Assembly (NCBI RefSeq): GCF_006439015.1
Contig: NZ_RCZG01000007.1
Location: 62,001-126,000 of the forward strand
Direction of reading: 5' to 3'
DNA: 64,000 bases
Origin: Mycolicibacterium hodleri
GTDB lineage: Bacteria; Actinomycetota; Actinomycetes; Mycobacteriales; Mycobacteriaceae
The position numbers and the translations under genes are program-made. Numbering within the stretch: the stretch's first letter is position 1; every line of letters starts with the position of its first letter. Below the pieces are notes generated by a model. That model was not told the origin of the DNA. It saw only the letters and a program-made list of their open reading frames with translations, and ran no database searches. Positions 24,012-31,605 of the stretch are shown here, piece by piece.

Positions 24012-24302
24012 ATGACAAACACGATCAAGTCGGACACCGCAGCAGCCCGAGTAGGGGACCTCGCAGACGAGGTGCGTGATTCGGCAAGGGCCGGACAACA
24101 TGCGGCAGGTGAGGCATTGCGTAAGTTCCGCCACGCGGTCGACGACGCCCTTCCTGAATCAGTACAGCCGCTTCGCAATAAGATCGTCGACGCGGCAATC
24201 GAATTGGCCGATCAGCTGGTCACGGCCCAGTATGAGTTCAATCGCAGCATCGTGAAGACCGCGGACCGCGCCTTGACCAAGTCAGTCGCCGAACACGAGT
24301 AG
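24012..24302 (+). CDS. Small all-helical protein under probable DosR control
   Basis: 96-aa acidic/amphipathic protein (VGDLADEVRDSARAGQHAAG, VDAAIELADQLVTAQYEFNR) predicted to be almost entirely helical, with alternating hydrophobic and charged residues in heptad-like spacing. No membrane helix, cysteine or signal peptide. I do not recognise a family; the pattern recalls phasin-like or heparin-binding-type helical bundles, which would suit lipid-droplet or membrane surfaces, but that is speculation. GAGGAC lies about 8 nt before the ATG. Two DosR boxes precede it. Confidence 0.8.
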   Translation: MTNTIKSDTAAARVGDLADEVRDSARAGQHAAGEALRKFRHAVDDALPESVQPLRNKIVDAAIELADQLVTAQYEFNRSIVKTADRALTKSVAEHE

Positions 24303-24546
24303 TCGTCTGACGGCCCAGCCACGCTCACCGCTCGACTCAGCACAGATTTCGCGACTCTCCAAGCCGAGAAGCGCCTCAGCCTCTTTCACTCGGGGCGCCC
24401 GTACGTGGCTACGTCTACGGTCACTCGATGGCGGTAATCAAGCTGGCTGCACCGGGCTCAACCCCGGAGGTCAACTGCCATTCCTGCCCGGCGTGTCGTG
24501 CGCAGACGCGTACGGTCGCGTCAAGGGGGGACGTCAGCGCGCCATC
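24303..24546. other. Convergent gap with a possible terminator hairpin
   Basis: No gene seen between the small helical protein and the PrrB-like kinase. CCGGG-CTCAAC-CCCGG (24452-24467) could form a 5-bp hairpin without a U-tract; its role as a terminator is uncertain. Confidence 0.25.
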
Positions 24547-25911
24547 TCATTTCGGCTCCTGGCCGGGTAGCCGGAGCAGCAGCCGCGCACCACCCAGGGG
24601 GCTGACGTCGAGTTCCGCCGTGCCGCCGTGCAGTTCGGCCTGTTGAGCGACCAGGGCCAACCCCAGCCCCGAGCCCAATCGCGACGCAGTCGTACCGCGC
24701 GCGAATCGTCCGAAGACTCCGGCCCGCTCGTCCTCGGGCACGCCCACGCCATTGTCGTCGACCGCAATCTCCACGCCGGCAACCGAACTCACCGCGCTCA
24801 ACCGGATCTCCGAGGCGTCCCCATGTTTGACGGCGTTCGCAATGGCGTTGTCTATCACCAACCGCAACCCCGCCGGGAGCCCCACGATCAGCTTCGACGG
24901 CGACGGTGCCAGAGTGACGTCCACGCCGGGATAGATGCGCAAGGCGTCGTGAGCTGCCCGATCGAGCAATTCGGTGAGGTCGAAGGCGACGAAGTCGTCG
25001 GCGGTAGTGAGCTCCCCCTGGGCAAGTCGCTCCAACGCTGTCAGCGTCGCCTCGATCCTGCCCTGTGTCCGCACGACGTCGCCGATAACTTCTTCACGCT
25101 GCGCGGGGGCCAGATCGAGCGTGGACAGTACCTCCAGGTTGGTGCGCATCGCGGTCAACGGCGTGCGCAGTTCATGCGATGCGACGGCGGCGAAGTCGCG
25201 AGCGGATTCCAGGGCCGCCCTGGTGCGCTGCTGTTCGGTGCCGATGCGCGCCAGCATGCCTTCCACCGCTTCGGCGATCTCGACGGCCTCCCGTACGCCG
25301 CGCACCTGAACCTCGTCGGGCATGGACTGGGCATTGATCGCCCGGGCCTGCTGCGCCAGCAGACGGAACGGAACGATCATGAGCAGCGAGATCACCCAAC
25401 CGACCAATACGGTTCCCGCAATGACGCCGCTGCAGATCAGCAGCACGCGAAGGTGCAGCTCGTCGATCCGGTGCTGGGTTTCGGCGAGCGGCGCACCGAG
25501 CGCGATCGAGCCGGGACCCGCGGCAAAGGTGCGCACCCGATACTGCACGCCATTGATCTCGGTGGTGGCGTAGCCGTTGGCGAGCTCGGGCAGGACGACG
25601 TCGCTCGGCACCGAGACGGTGACACCGCCGATTCTCGCGGTGCGGACCACGTTGCCGTCCGGCTTGGGCTGGCGAGCATCGGCATTGGGTGTGTTGCTCA
25701 GGAGGTTGCTCACGTCGCCGAGGCTGCTCACGGAATCAAGCCGACGGTCGAGCTGGCTGTACTGATCGTCGGTAACGCCCACCCACACCCAGGTACCAAG
25801 AACGATGACCAGGATGATCACCGACAGCGCGGCGACCGCGACGATGGCCCGCAAAGACAGGACCCTGATCAGGGGCCGCAGTGAACGGTAGATCCGGTCG
25901 TTGAGATCCAC
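24547..25911 (-). CDS. prrB: PrrB-like sensor histidine kinase without adjacent response regulator
   Basis: 454-aa membrane histidine kinase. Helix 1 (AIVAVAALSVIILVIVLGTWVW) is followed by a periplasmic domain of about 110 residues (YRVRTFAAGP...), helix 2 (VLLICSGVIAGTVLVGWVISLL), HAMP, the H box ARDFAAVASHELRTPLTAMRTN and an HATPase with DNAIANAVKHG and DDNGVGVP. The catalytic half is very close to mycobacterial PrrB. PrrB is normally encoded directly after its response regulator PrrA, which is absent here: upstream is an ATP-grasp gene 88 nt away. It is therefore probably a paralog with a remote partner. Confidence 0.88.
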   Translation of the reverse strand: MDLNDRIYRSLRPLIRVLSLRAIVAVAALSVIILVIVLGTWVWVGVTDDQYSQLDRRLDSVSSLGDVSNLLSNTPNADARQPKPDGNVVRTARIGGVTVSVPSDVVLPELANGYATTEINGVQYRVRTFAAGPGSIALGAPLAETQHRIDELHLRVLLICSGVIAGTVLVGWVISLLMIVPFRLLAQQARAINAQSMPDEVQVRGVREAVEIAEAVEGMLARIGTEQQRTRAALESARDFAAVASHELRTPLTAMRTNLEVLSTLDLAPAQREEVIGDVVRTQGRIEATLTALERLAQGELTTADDFVAFDLTELLDRAAHDALRIYPGVDVTLAPSPSKLIVGLPAGLRLVIDNAIANAVKHGDASEIRLSAVSSVAGVEIAVDDNGVGVPEDERAGVFGRFARGTTASRLGSGLGLALVAQQAELHGGTAELDVSPLGGARLLLRLPGQEPK

Positions 25912-25999
25912 TATCGAAGCCGCGGAATGAACCCCACGCGGTCCACGGTCGGCAGATCTTCGATCGACACGTGCCCTACGTTACTGACCGACCTACGAC

Positions 26000-27556
26000 T
26001 CAACCGATCACGGCACCCTCCCGCAGTGCGAAGTCCGCTTCTCGAAGTAGGACGGCCTGCGCTTTCTCGTAGATCCGCTGGGCGTCATGGGGGTTGTCAC
26101 CGACGGCGGTCAGACCGACGCGGCCGCACTCGGTGAGGCAGTTCATCATGTGGAACACCACACCCGTTCGACGGGCCTGATCAAAGTGCAGACCTTCGTT
26201 GACGACGATGTCGAAGAGGTCCTCGACGGTCAACGCCTTGAGCCGGTCGTCCTCGAAGTGGTCGGTCGCGACCAGGTACTTGCTGCTGCCGCTTGGCGTC
26301 TGGAACACGCCGCGCTCACCGTCGTAGCTTCCGTCGGTGAGGAATTGCAACGTCAGGAACGGATGGGTGGTCCCGCCCTTGCGCAGGTTCAGCTCGATCG
26401 CGTACGGCGTCCACGTGCCTGCCTCGTTCAACACGGTGACGAAGTCCACCGCGAAGCGCCCCAGGACACCGAGTTTCGCGAGGTGTCGCCCGATCACCAT
26501 CGCGGGCTCGGCGATCAACGCGGCATAGCCCGGATCCGCCGGGAACACACAGCCGAGGTACTTCTGACCGCTCGCACCGCCAAGTAGCTGGTCGTGGGTG
26601 GACAGCAGCTCGACGGTGCCGTCGGGCAGCGCTCGCATCTGGACACTTGGACTGGTCAGCGTGACGCCGGTGATGCGCTCCTCCACGATGCCGCCGTGCT
26701 CTTCGAAGGCGGCCAGATAGACGTCGCGCGCCAGGTTCTCGGCTTCCAGCTGCATACCGAGCAGACGTTCGGTGATCGCAGCCGTCTCGTCGGACGAGCC
26801 GGACGGCGGAAGCCCGTGCAGATCCACCAGCGCATTGCCGGATCCGGAGACGCCGTCGTTGAGTTTCACGATCGCCTGAGTGAGCGATGGCCGCTTCACA
26901 CGCATGCGCTGCACGGCGGCCACGAGGTCGTCGACCGTGTGAAGGTCCTCCGCCCCGACCGGGCACGGCACCCCGAGCTCGTCGAACATTCTGCGGCAAC
27001 CGGTCTTGGTGCCGAGTCCTTCCAGCCGAGGATCGGCACCGTACATCGGGATGCCGAGGCTCAGCGCCACGTCTCGTTCGAGCGATGTCGTGTTGTAGGG
27101 GATCAAGTGACTCTTGGCAGGGTTCGGGATCAGGGACCGGATCTTGCGCAGTAGCCGGGGTCGCGCCAGTAGCTTCGCGCTGAGCGACGTCGACGACGCA
27201 TCGCCGACCGGCACCAGGGTGAGGCGGGCCCTGGCATGACTGGGTATCACGCCGGGGAGCAGGCCGAGGTAGTACTCGATGGTGGCCTCCGACACCGGTT
27301 GCGAGGTCACGTAGATCATCCGCAACCGTGGCTGACGGAGAAGCAGCAGCAGGAACAGTGCCCGCTCCTCCATTGCCTGCATGATGGTGCCGCTCTTGGA
27401 GGTTGGGCCATCCATGCTTACCGAGGGCACCACCACGACCGATTCGTCGTCGAAGCCGCGTTGCATCGACGCCCACACGTCCGGCATCGACTGCTGAAGT
27501 GTGTCGAAGATGCGGTAGCGCTCCCCTTCGTCGAGTTGCGACAGCTTCTGTGCCAT
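26000..27556 (-). CDS. PGM1-type ATP-grasp peptide ligase
   Basis: 518-aa ATP-grasp protein of the kind related to the pheganomycin ligase PGM1. A pre-ATP-grasp region (VVVPSVSMDGPTSKSGTIMQAMEERALFLLLLLRQPRLRMIYVTSQPV) is followed by the ATP-grasp fold: KTGCRRMFDELGVPCPVG, IVKLNDGVSGSGNAL, the metal-binding FAVDFVTVLNEAGTWTPYAIELNLRKGGTTHPF with Glu and Asn, then a C-terminal extension. These ligases join a carboxylate to an amine using ATP. Start MAQKLSQ lies 7 nt after the cyclase stop, so it is the third gene of a signalling operon. Product unknown. Confidence 0.82.
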   Translation of the reverse strand: MAQKLSQLDEGERYRIFDTLQQSMPDVWASMQRGFDDESVVVVPSVSMDGPTSKSGTIMQAMEERALFLLLLLRQPRLRMIYVTSQPVSEATIEYYLGLLPGVIPSHARARLTLVPVGDASSTSLSAKLLARPRLLRKIRSLIPNPAKSHLIPYNTTSLERDVALSLGIPMYGADPRLEGLGTKTGCRRMFDELGVPCPVGAEDLHTVDDLVAAVQRMRVKRPSLTQAIVKLNDGVSGSGNALVDLHGLPPSGSSDETAAITERLLGMQLEAENLARDVYLAAFEEHGGIVEERITGVTLTSPSVQMRALPDGTVELLSTHDQLLGGASGQKYLGCVFPADPGYAALIAEPAMVIGRHLAKLGVLGRFAVDFVTVLNEAGTWTPYAIELNLRKGGTTHPFLTLQFLTDGSYDGERGVFQTPSGSSKYLVATDHFEDDRLKALTVEDLFDIVVNEGLHFDQARRTGVVFHMMNCLTECGRVGLTAVGDNPHDAQRIYEKAQAVLLREADFALREGAVIG

Positions 27557-27563
27557 GTCCCGC

Positions 27564-28673
27564 CTAACCTTCCTTGAGTCCCGTGATGTCGTGGACCCGC
27601 ACCGACCGGCTGAATCCCTTGGGCTTGACGTCTCCGACCGCTTTCGCGACCGCGATGTGCTCGGTGGCGGCCAGCACGCGATCGGTGACGAGCACTTGCC
27701 ACGGACCTGCATCGCCACACAGCCGGGCGGACAGGTTGGTGACGCTACCGATCGCCGAGTAGTCGAAGCGGCTCTCGAATCCGATCCTGCCGAGCGTTGC
27801 GAAGCCCTGGGCTATACCGATCCCCAGGGCCAGATCGTGGCCCTTTCGACGCCATTGCGTTGCAAGTTCTTTCACCGCATCACGGATGCCGATCGACATC
27901 CGAACGGCTCGCTCGGCCGCGTCGTCCTGGAGCACCGGGTCGTTGAAGAACGCCATGATGCCGTCGCCGGTGAACCGCTCGAGGGTGGCCCCGTACTCAT
28001 GGACCAGACACCCCATCGCGTAGTGATATTCGGCGAGCACCCCCATCACCTCCTCGGGCTCACTGGCCTCGGCGAACGGGGTGAAGTTCCGCAAATCGCA
28101 GAAGACGACCACGATCTCGCGGCGGTGGCTCTGGAGCAGGCTCTCATCGCCGACGACCAGATCGGCCAGTTGCGGCGACAAGAACCGACGTAGCCGGCTG
28201 GTCCGTTCCAACTCCTGCACCTGCTCGGCGACCCGGGTCTCGAGTTCGGCATTCCATTGGGCCAGTTCGACCGCTTGCTGCCGGATGGTGTCGTGGTAAC
28301 GCTTGATCCGCGCCAGCGACGCCACCCGGGCCAGCAGTTCGGCCTGGTCGAAGGGCTTCATGACGAAGTCGTCGGCACCAGACTGCAGGGCGACGAGACG
28401 CTGCTCACTCCCGCTGGCCGTAATCATCACGACCGGTAGGAATTCCGTTGCGGGCGTCGCACGAATCGTGCGACACACCTCGTGGCCGTCCATGCCCGGC
28501 ATCAGGATGTCGAGCAGCACGAGGTCGACGTCCTCGGTCTCGAGCAGCGCGAGCGCCTCCGGCCCCGACGATGCGGTGATGACGCGATGTCCGCGAGGGG
28601 TGAGCACCGCGTCGAGAAGCCTCAGGTTGATCGACTGGTCGTCGACCGCGAGTACCGCGACGGAGTTGTCCAT
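27564..28673 (-). CDS. Response regulator fused to class III adenylate/guanylate cyclase
   Basis: 369-aa protein. Receiver (1-125): VDDQSIN acidic pair, LVLLDILMPGMDG phospho-acceptor, and the conserved Lys in VMKPFD. A coiled linker (about 130-160) leads to a class III cyclase (180-340): VVVFCDLRNFTPF with the first metal Asp, FTGDGIMAFFNDP with the second, and FDYSAIGSVTNLSARL, where the usual Asp after the Gly is Ser while Asn and Arg of the transition-state pair remain. It should make cAMP (or cGMP) when phosphorylated. Its ATG overlaps the kinase stop by one nt (TGATG), indicating coupling. Confidence 0.92.
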   Translation of the reverse strand: MDNSVAVLAVDDQSINLRLLDAVLTPRGHRVITASSGPEALALLETEDVDLVLLDILMPGMDGHEVCRTIRATPATEFLPVVMITASGSEQRLVALQSGADDFVMKPFDQAELLARVASLARIKRYHDTIRQQAVELAQWNAELETRVAEQVQELERTSRLRRFLSPQLADLVVGDESLLQSHRREIVVVFCDLRNFTPFAEASEPEEVMGVLAEYHYAMGCLVHEYGATLERFTGDGIMAFFNDPVLQDDAAERAVRMSIGIRDAVKELATQWRRKGHDLALGIGIAQGFATLGRIGFESRFDYSAIGSVTNLSARLCGDAGPWQVLVTDRVLAATEHIAVAKAVGDVKPKGFSRSVRVHDITGLKEG

Positions 28674-30919
28674 CAGGACGCCGGCGCCTCGGGTAGCGCG
28701 CCCACCCGGTGCAGCGCGTCGACGAGCTGGTCTCGGCGGATCGGCTTGAGTAGATAGGCCGACGCGCCCAGCGCGAGACCGCGAGGCCGGTCATCGACCG
28801 TCGAGGCGACGATTACCGGAATCCCGACGGTGTCCGGATCGGCCTTGAGTTGAGCGATCACCTGCCAGCCGTCCAGCCGGGGTAGTCCGACCTCGAGCAC
28901 GACGGCTGCTGGCTGCACCGTGCGAACGAGTTCAAGTGCCTTCTCACCGTCCCACGCTCGCAACACTTCTGCTTCGAAGCCGTCCAGGTAGGCCTCGACC
29001 AGATCCTGCGATGCCCGGTCTTCGTCGAGCAGGACGATGACGGGGAGCCCGCCCAGTTTCGGCGCGGCGTCCTCGCGCCTGTGCTCCCTTAAGCCGGGCA
29101 CGGAGAAACCGAACGTGCTGCCTCTCCCCAAGGTGCTGTCAAGCCACAACCTTCCACCGAACAGTTCGACCATCTGGCGTGACAGGGTCAGGCCGAGACC
29201 GGTGCCCTCCTCCTTGGCTGCTCCGCGGCAGCCCTGCTGGAAGGAATCGAAGATCCGGTCCTCGTCCGCCGGAGCTACCCCTGGGCCGGTGTCGGTCACG
29301 GTGACCACCAGCTCGGTTCCCTCGGCGCGGGCATCGATGCGCACGCGGCCACCGTCGGGGGTGAACTTCACGGCGTTCGATGCGAGGTTGAGCAACACCT
29401 GCTTGAATCGCCGCTCGTCGGCATCGATCAGGTCGACCTCGTCGGCAATCTCGAACGCTACGTCGATGGCGTGCTGGGCTGCCCTCCCGCGCACCATGGC
29501 CAGCGCGGCCTCGATGGCGCTACTCACCAGGAAGGTGCTCGGCTCGAGCACCATGTGGCCGTCCTCGACCTTTGACAGGTCGAGGATGTCGTTGACCAGT
29601 TCGACGAGGTGCTTGCCCGAGTTCCAGATGTCGCGCAGGTACTCTGCCTGGCGTTCGTTGATCTCGCCGAACGAGCGGTTGAGCAGCACTTCGGAGAACC
29701 CGTTCACCGCATTCAACGGTGTCCGCAGTTCGTGCGACATGCTGGCCAGGAACTCTGACTTGTGGCGGCTGGCGACTTCTAGCTCGCCGAACAGTCGGGC
29801 GTTGACGATGGCCAATGCGGACTGGCTGGCGAAGGTCTCGAGCAGCGTGATGACGTCTGGCGGGAAGACGCCCGTGCCTCTGCGGCGAATCACCAACACG
29901 CCCACGATCTTTTCGCCGCGGAGCATGGGCACCGCGAGCACCGAGTGCCACCCGTCCCGAAAGAGCACCTCCAGAAGGGCGTCGCGCTCGACGCGCGCGA
30001 GATCCGATACCTCCAGCGAACGGCGCTCGAGCGCGGTTCGACCGACGAGCGTCGAATCCCGGTGAATGGTGATCGTCCGCAGCTGATCCAGCAGGCCACG
30101 ACTGCAGCCCACCGCATGGACGTGAAACGACGAAGAGGACGCCTCGTACTCCAGTATCGAGCCGCCGTCGGGTCGCAGGGTGATGTCGCCGAAGCCACGG
30201 TTGGTGAGCCGCACGGCATTGCTGACGATCTGGTCGAGCACCACGTCGAGATCAAGACTCGAACCGACCGCCTCGCCCACCTCTCGCAGGGCCTCCAGCT
30301 GCTCGACCTTGCTCGACAGCAGTGTCTCCCTGGACTTGAGTTCTCGCATCAGGTTGGCCTGGCGCAGCGCGAGGGCGCCTTGCGCCGCGAACTCCTCGAG
30401 GTGCTCGCGCTCGGCGTCGCTGAATGGCGCGACCCGCGTCCGCCACATGGACAGCACGCCAACGACCTCGCCCTCCAGGAGCATCGGTGTGGAGAGCAGG
30501 GTCCGGAAATCGGTGAGTTTCTGGAGGTCGGTGCGTCCATAGCTGGCGTCGCTGAGCACGTCGGCGATCTGAACGGTACGCTTGTCCTCGGCTGCCCGAC
30601 CCACGGCTGACGACCTGTCCCTGGCGATGGGATTCTCCAACAGGTATTGGTAGTACTGGTCTGGGGTCTCGCCGGAAACCGTCGACACCACGAAGAGGTC
30701 CCCCGCGGCGAGGAAGAGCTGGGCGGCCCGCGCGCCGCACAGGCGAGCAGCATTCTCGACGACCGCGTCGAGCACCGCTTCGGTGTTGGCGGCGTCCCTG
30801 CCGAGTGCCGCAAGGATCTCGCGGCTGGCCGCGGACTGATTTCGCGCGTCCTTCAACTCCTGGTGCAGTCGGAACGACTGTCTCGACGTCCGCGACGTTC
30901 GATCGTTCGGCTCGGTCAC
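28673..30919 (-). CDS. Hybrid sensor histidine kinase, GAF-GAF-HisKA-HATPase-receiver with D-to-E acceptor
   Basis: 748-aa soluble hybrid kinase. GAF 1 (about 35-190), GAF 2 (215-385), HisKA with MSHELRTPLNAVNGFSE (~400), HATPase with NLASNAVKFTPDGG, DTGPGV and EGTGLGLTLSRQMVELFGG, then a C-terminal receiver (~630-745). In the receiver the phospho-acceptor Asp is replaced by Glu at about residue 676 (VVLEVGLPRLDGW), while the acidic pair (LLDEDRAS) and Lys (LLKPI) remain. The receiver may mimic a phosphorylated state or serve as a binding surface. GTG start with GGGGG upstream. No signal peptide or membrane helix, so the signal is cytosolic. Confidence 0.92.
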   Translation of the reverse strand: MTEPNDRTSRTSRQSFRLHQELKDARNQSAASREILAALGRDAANTEAVLDAVVENAARLCGARAAQLFLAAGDLFVVSTVSGETPDQYYQYLLENPIARDRSSAVGRAAEDKRTVQIADVLSDASYGRTDLQKLTDFRTLLSTPMLLEGEVVGVLSMWRTRVAPFSDAEREHLEEFAAQGALALRQANLMRELKSRETLLSSKVEQLEALREVGEAVGSSLDLDVVLDQIVSNAVRLTNRGFGDITLRPDGGSILEYEASSSSFHVHAVGCSRGLLDQLRTITIHRDSTLVGRTALERRSLEVSDLARVERDALLEVLFRDGWHSVLAVPMLRGEKIVGVLVIRRRGTGVFPPDVITLLETFASQSALAIVNARLFGELEVASRHKSEFLASMSHELRTPLNAVNGFSEVLLNRSFGEINERQAEYLRDIWNSGKHLVELVNDILDLSKVEDGHMVLEPSTFLVSSAIEAALAMVRGRAAQHAIDVAFEIADEVDLIDADERRFKQVLLNLASNAVKFTPDGGRVRIDARAEGTELVVTVTDTGPGVAPADEDRIFDSFQQGCRGAAKEEGTGLGLTLSRQMVELFGGRLWLDSTLGRGSTFGFSVPGLREHRREDAAPKLGGLPVIVLLDEDRASQDLVEAYLDGFEAEVLRAWDGEKALELVRTVQPAAVVLEVGLPRLDGWQVIAQLKADPDTVGIPVIVASTVDDRPRGLALGASAYLLKPIRRDQLVDALHRVGALPEAPAS

Positions 30920-30990
30920 AAGTCCCCCAACTGCCGGACCTAGTGACAGTCTGACCCCTCAACCGTCGCGAAACAGTCGGTTGCGTTAAT

Positions 30991-31605
30991 TTAGGGATCT
31001 TTCTCGATCTTGATCGTGGTCCACGCCCCGACGTGGATGCGGTCGCCGTCGGCGAGTGGTGTCTCCTCGCCGTTTGCGAGGAGTTCTTCGCTGTCGTTGA
31101 GGCTGGTGCCGTTGGTGGATCCCAAGTCTGTGATGGTCGGCCCGGTGTCGCGCACGCGCAGCACCGCGTGCTGAGTGGACACGCCGCGGTCGGAGGGTTG
31201 AAGACCGAGGTCTATCTCGGGTGTCACACCCTGGTCCCGGTTGTGTCGGCCGATCAACGCCGTATCGCCGTGCAGTGTGATTCGGCGTTCGGGGAAGAAC
31301 TGGGGGAAGTCGACGGAGTCGGGTCCGCCGCGGGCGACGACGCGGTCGTAGAACTCCCGGTCGGCCGTCACGACGGCGGTCCACACCACGGCAGCCTGAG
31401 CGGAAGTGGCAGGCGCCGGCAGAGCGGAATCCTGTCCGCACGTTTCGCAGAAGCGCCCACTGACCGATGCGCCGCACGCGGGGCAAGCCTTCGCGTGGGG
31501 CCCGGGTACCGACGTGGCCTGCGCTTCGGCAGGCCCGAGCGGGGACCCGCACACGTCGCAGTAGTCCTCGGCGGTTGACGTATGTCCTTCTGCGCAGATC
31601 GGCAT
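30991..31605 (-). CDS. FHA protein with double zinc ribbon
   Basis: 204-aa protein. The N-terminal 60 residues hold two zinc ribbons (CAEGH...YCDVCGSPLG and CPACGASVSGRFCETCGQ). A linker leads to a C-terminal FHA domain (about 105-200): ALIGRHNRDQGVTPEIDLG, DRGVSTQHAVLRVRD and TDLGSTNGTSLND, with the phospho-threonine-binding Arg, Ser and Asn residues present. It should recognise a phosphorylated partner made by the PknG-like kinase encoded upstream. The ATG overlaps the VWA stop by one nt. Last gene of the kinase cassette. Confidence 0.92.
   Translation of the reverse strand: MPICAEGHTSTAEDYCDVCGSPLGPAEAQATSVPGPHAKACPACGASVSGRFCETCGQDSALPAPATSAQAAVVWTAVVTADREFYDRVVARGGPDSVDFPQFFPERRITLHGDTALIGRHNRDQGVTPEIDLGLQPSDRGVSTQHAVLRVRDTGPTITDLGSTNGTSLNDSEELLANGEETPLADGDRIHVGAWTTIKIEKDP

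Noticed and set aside
24440..24490. tRNA-like hairpin with CTCAA loop
   Set aside because: The arm does not fit a T-loop (no GGTTCRA) and no cloverleaf can be drawn around it.
26316..27476. 386-codon minus frame within the ATP-grasp gene
   Set aside because: Same strand but a different frame; Arg/Gly-rich translation with no recognisable motif, whereas the overlapping frame has a full ATP-grasp.
30905..30925. GGGGACTTGTGACC as a DosR box at the hybrid kinase start
   Set aside because: It overlaps the start codon, where activation is not possible, and has a poor right half.
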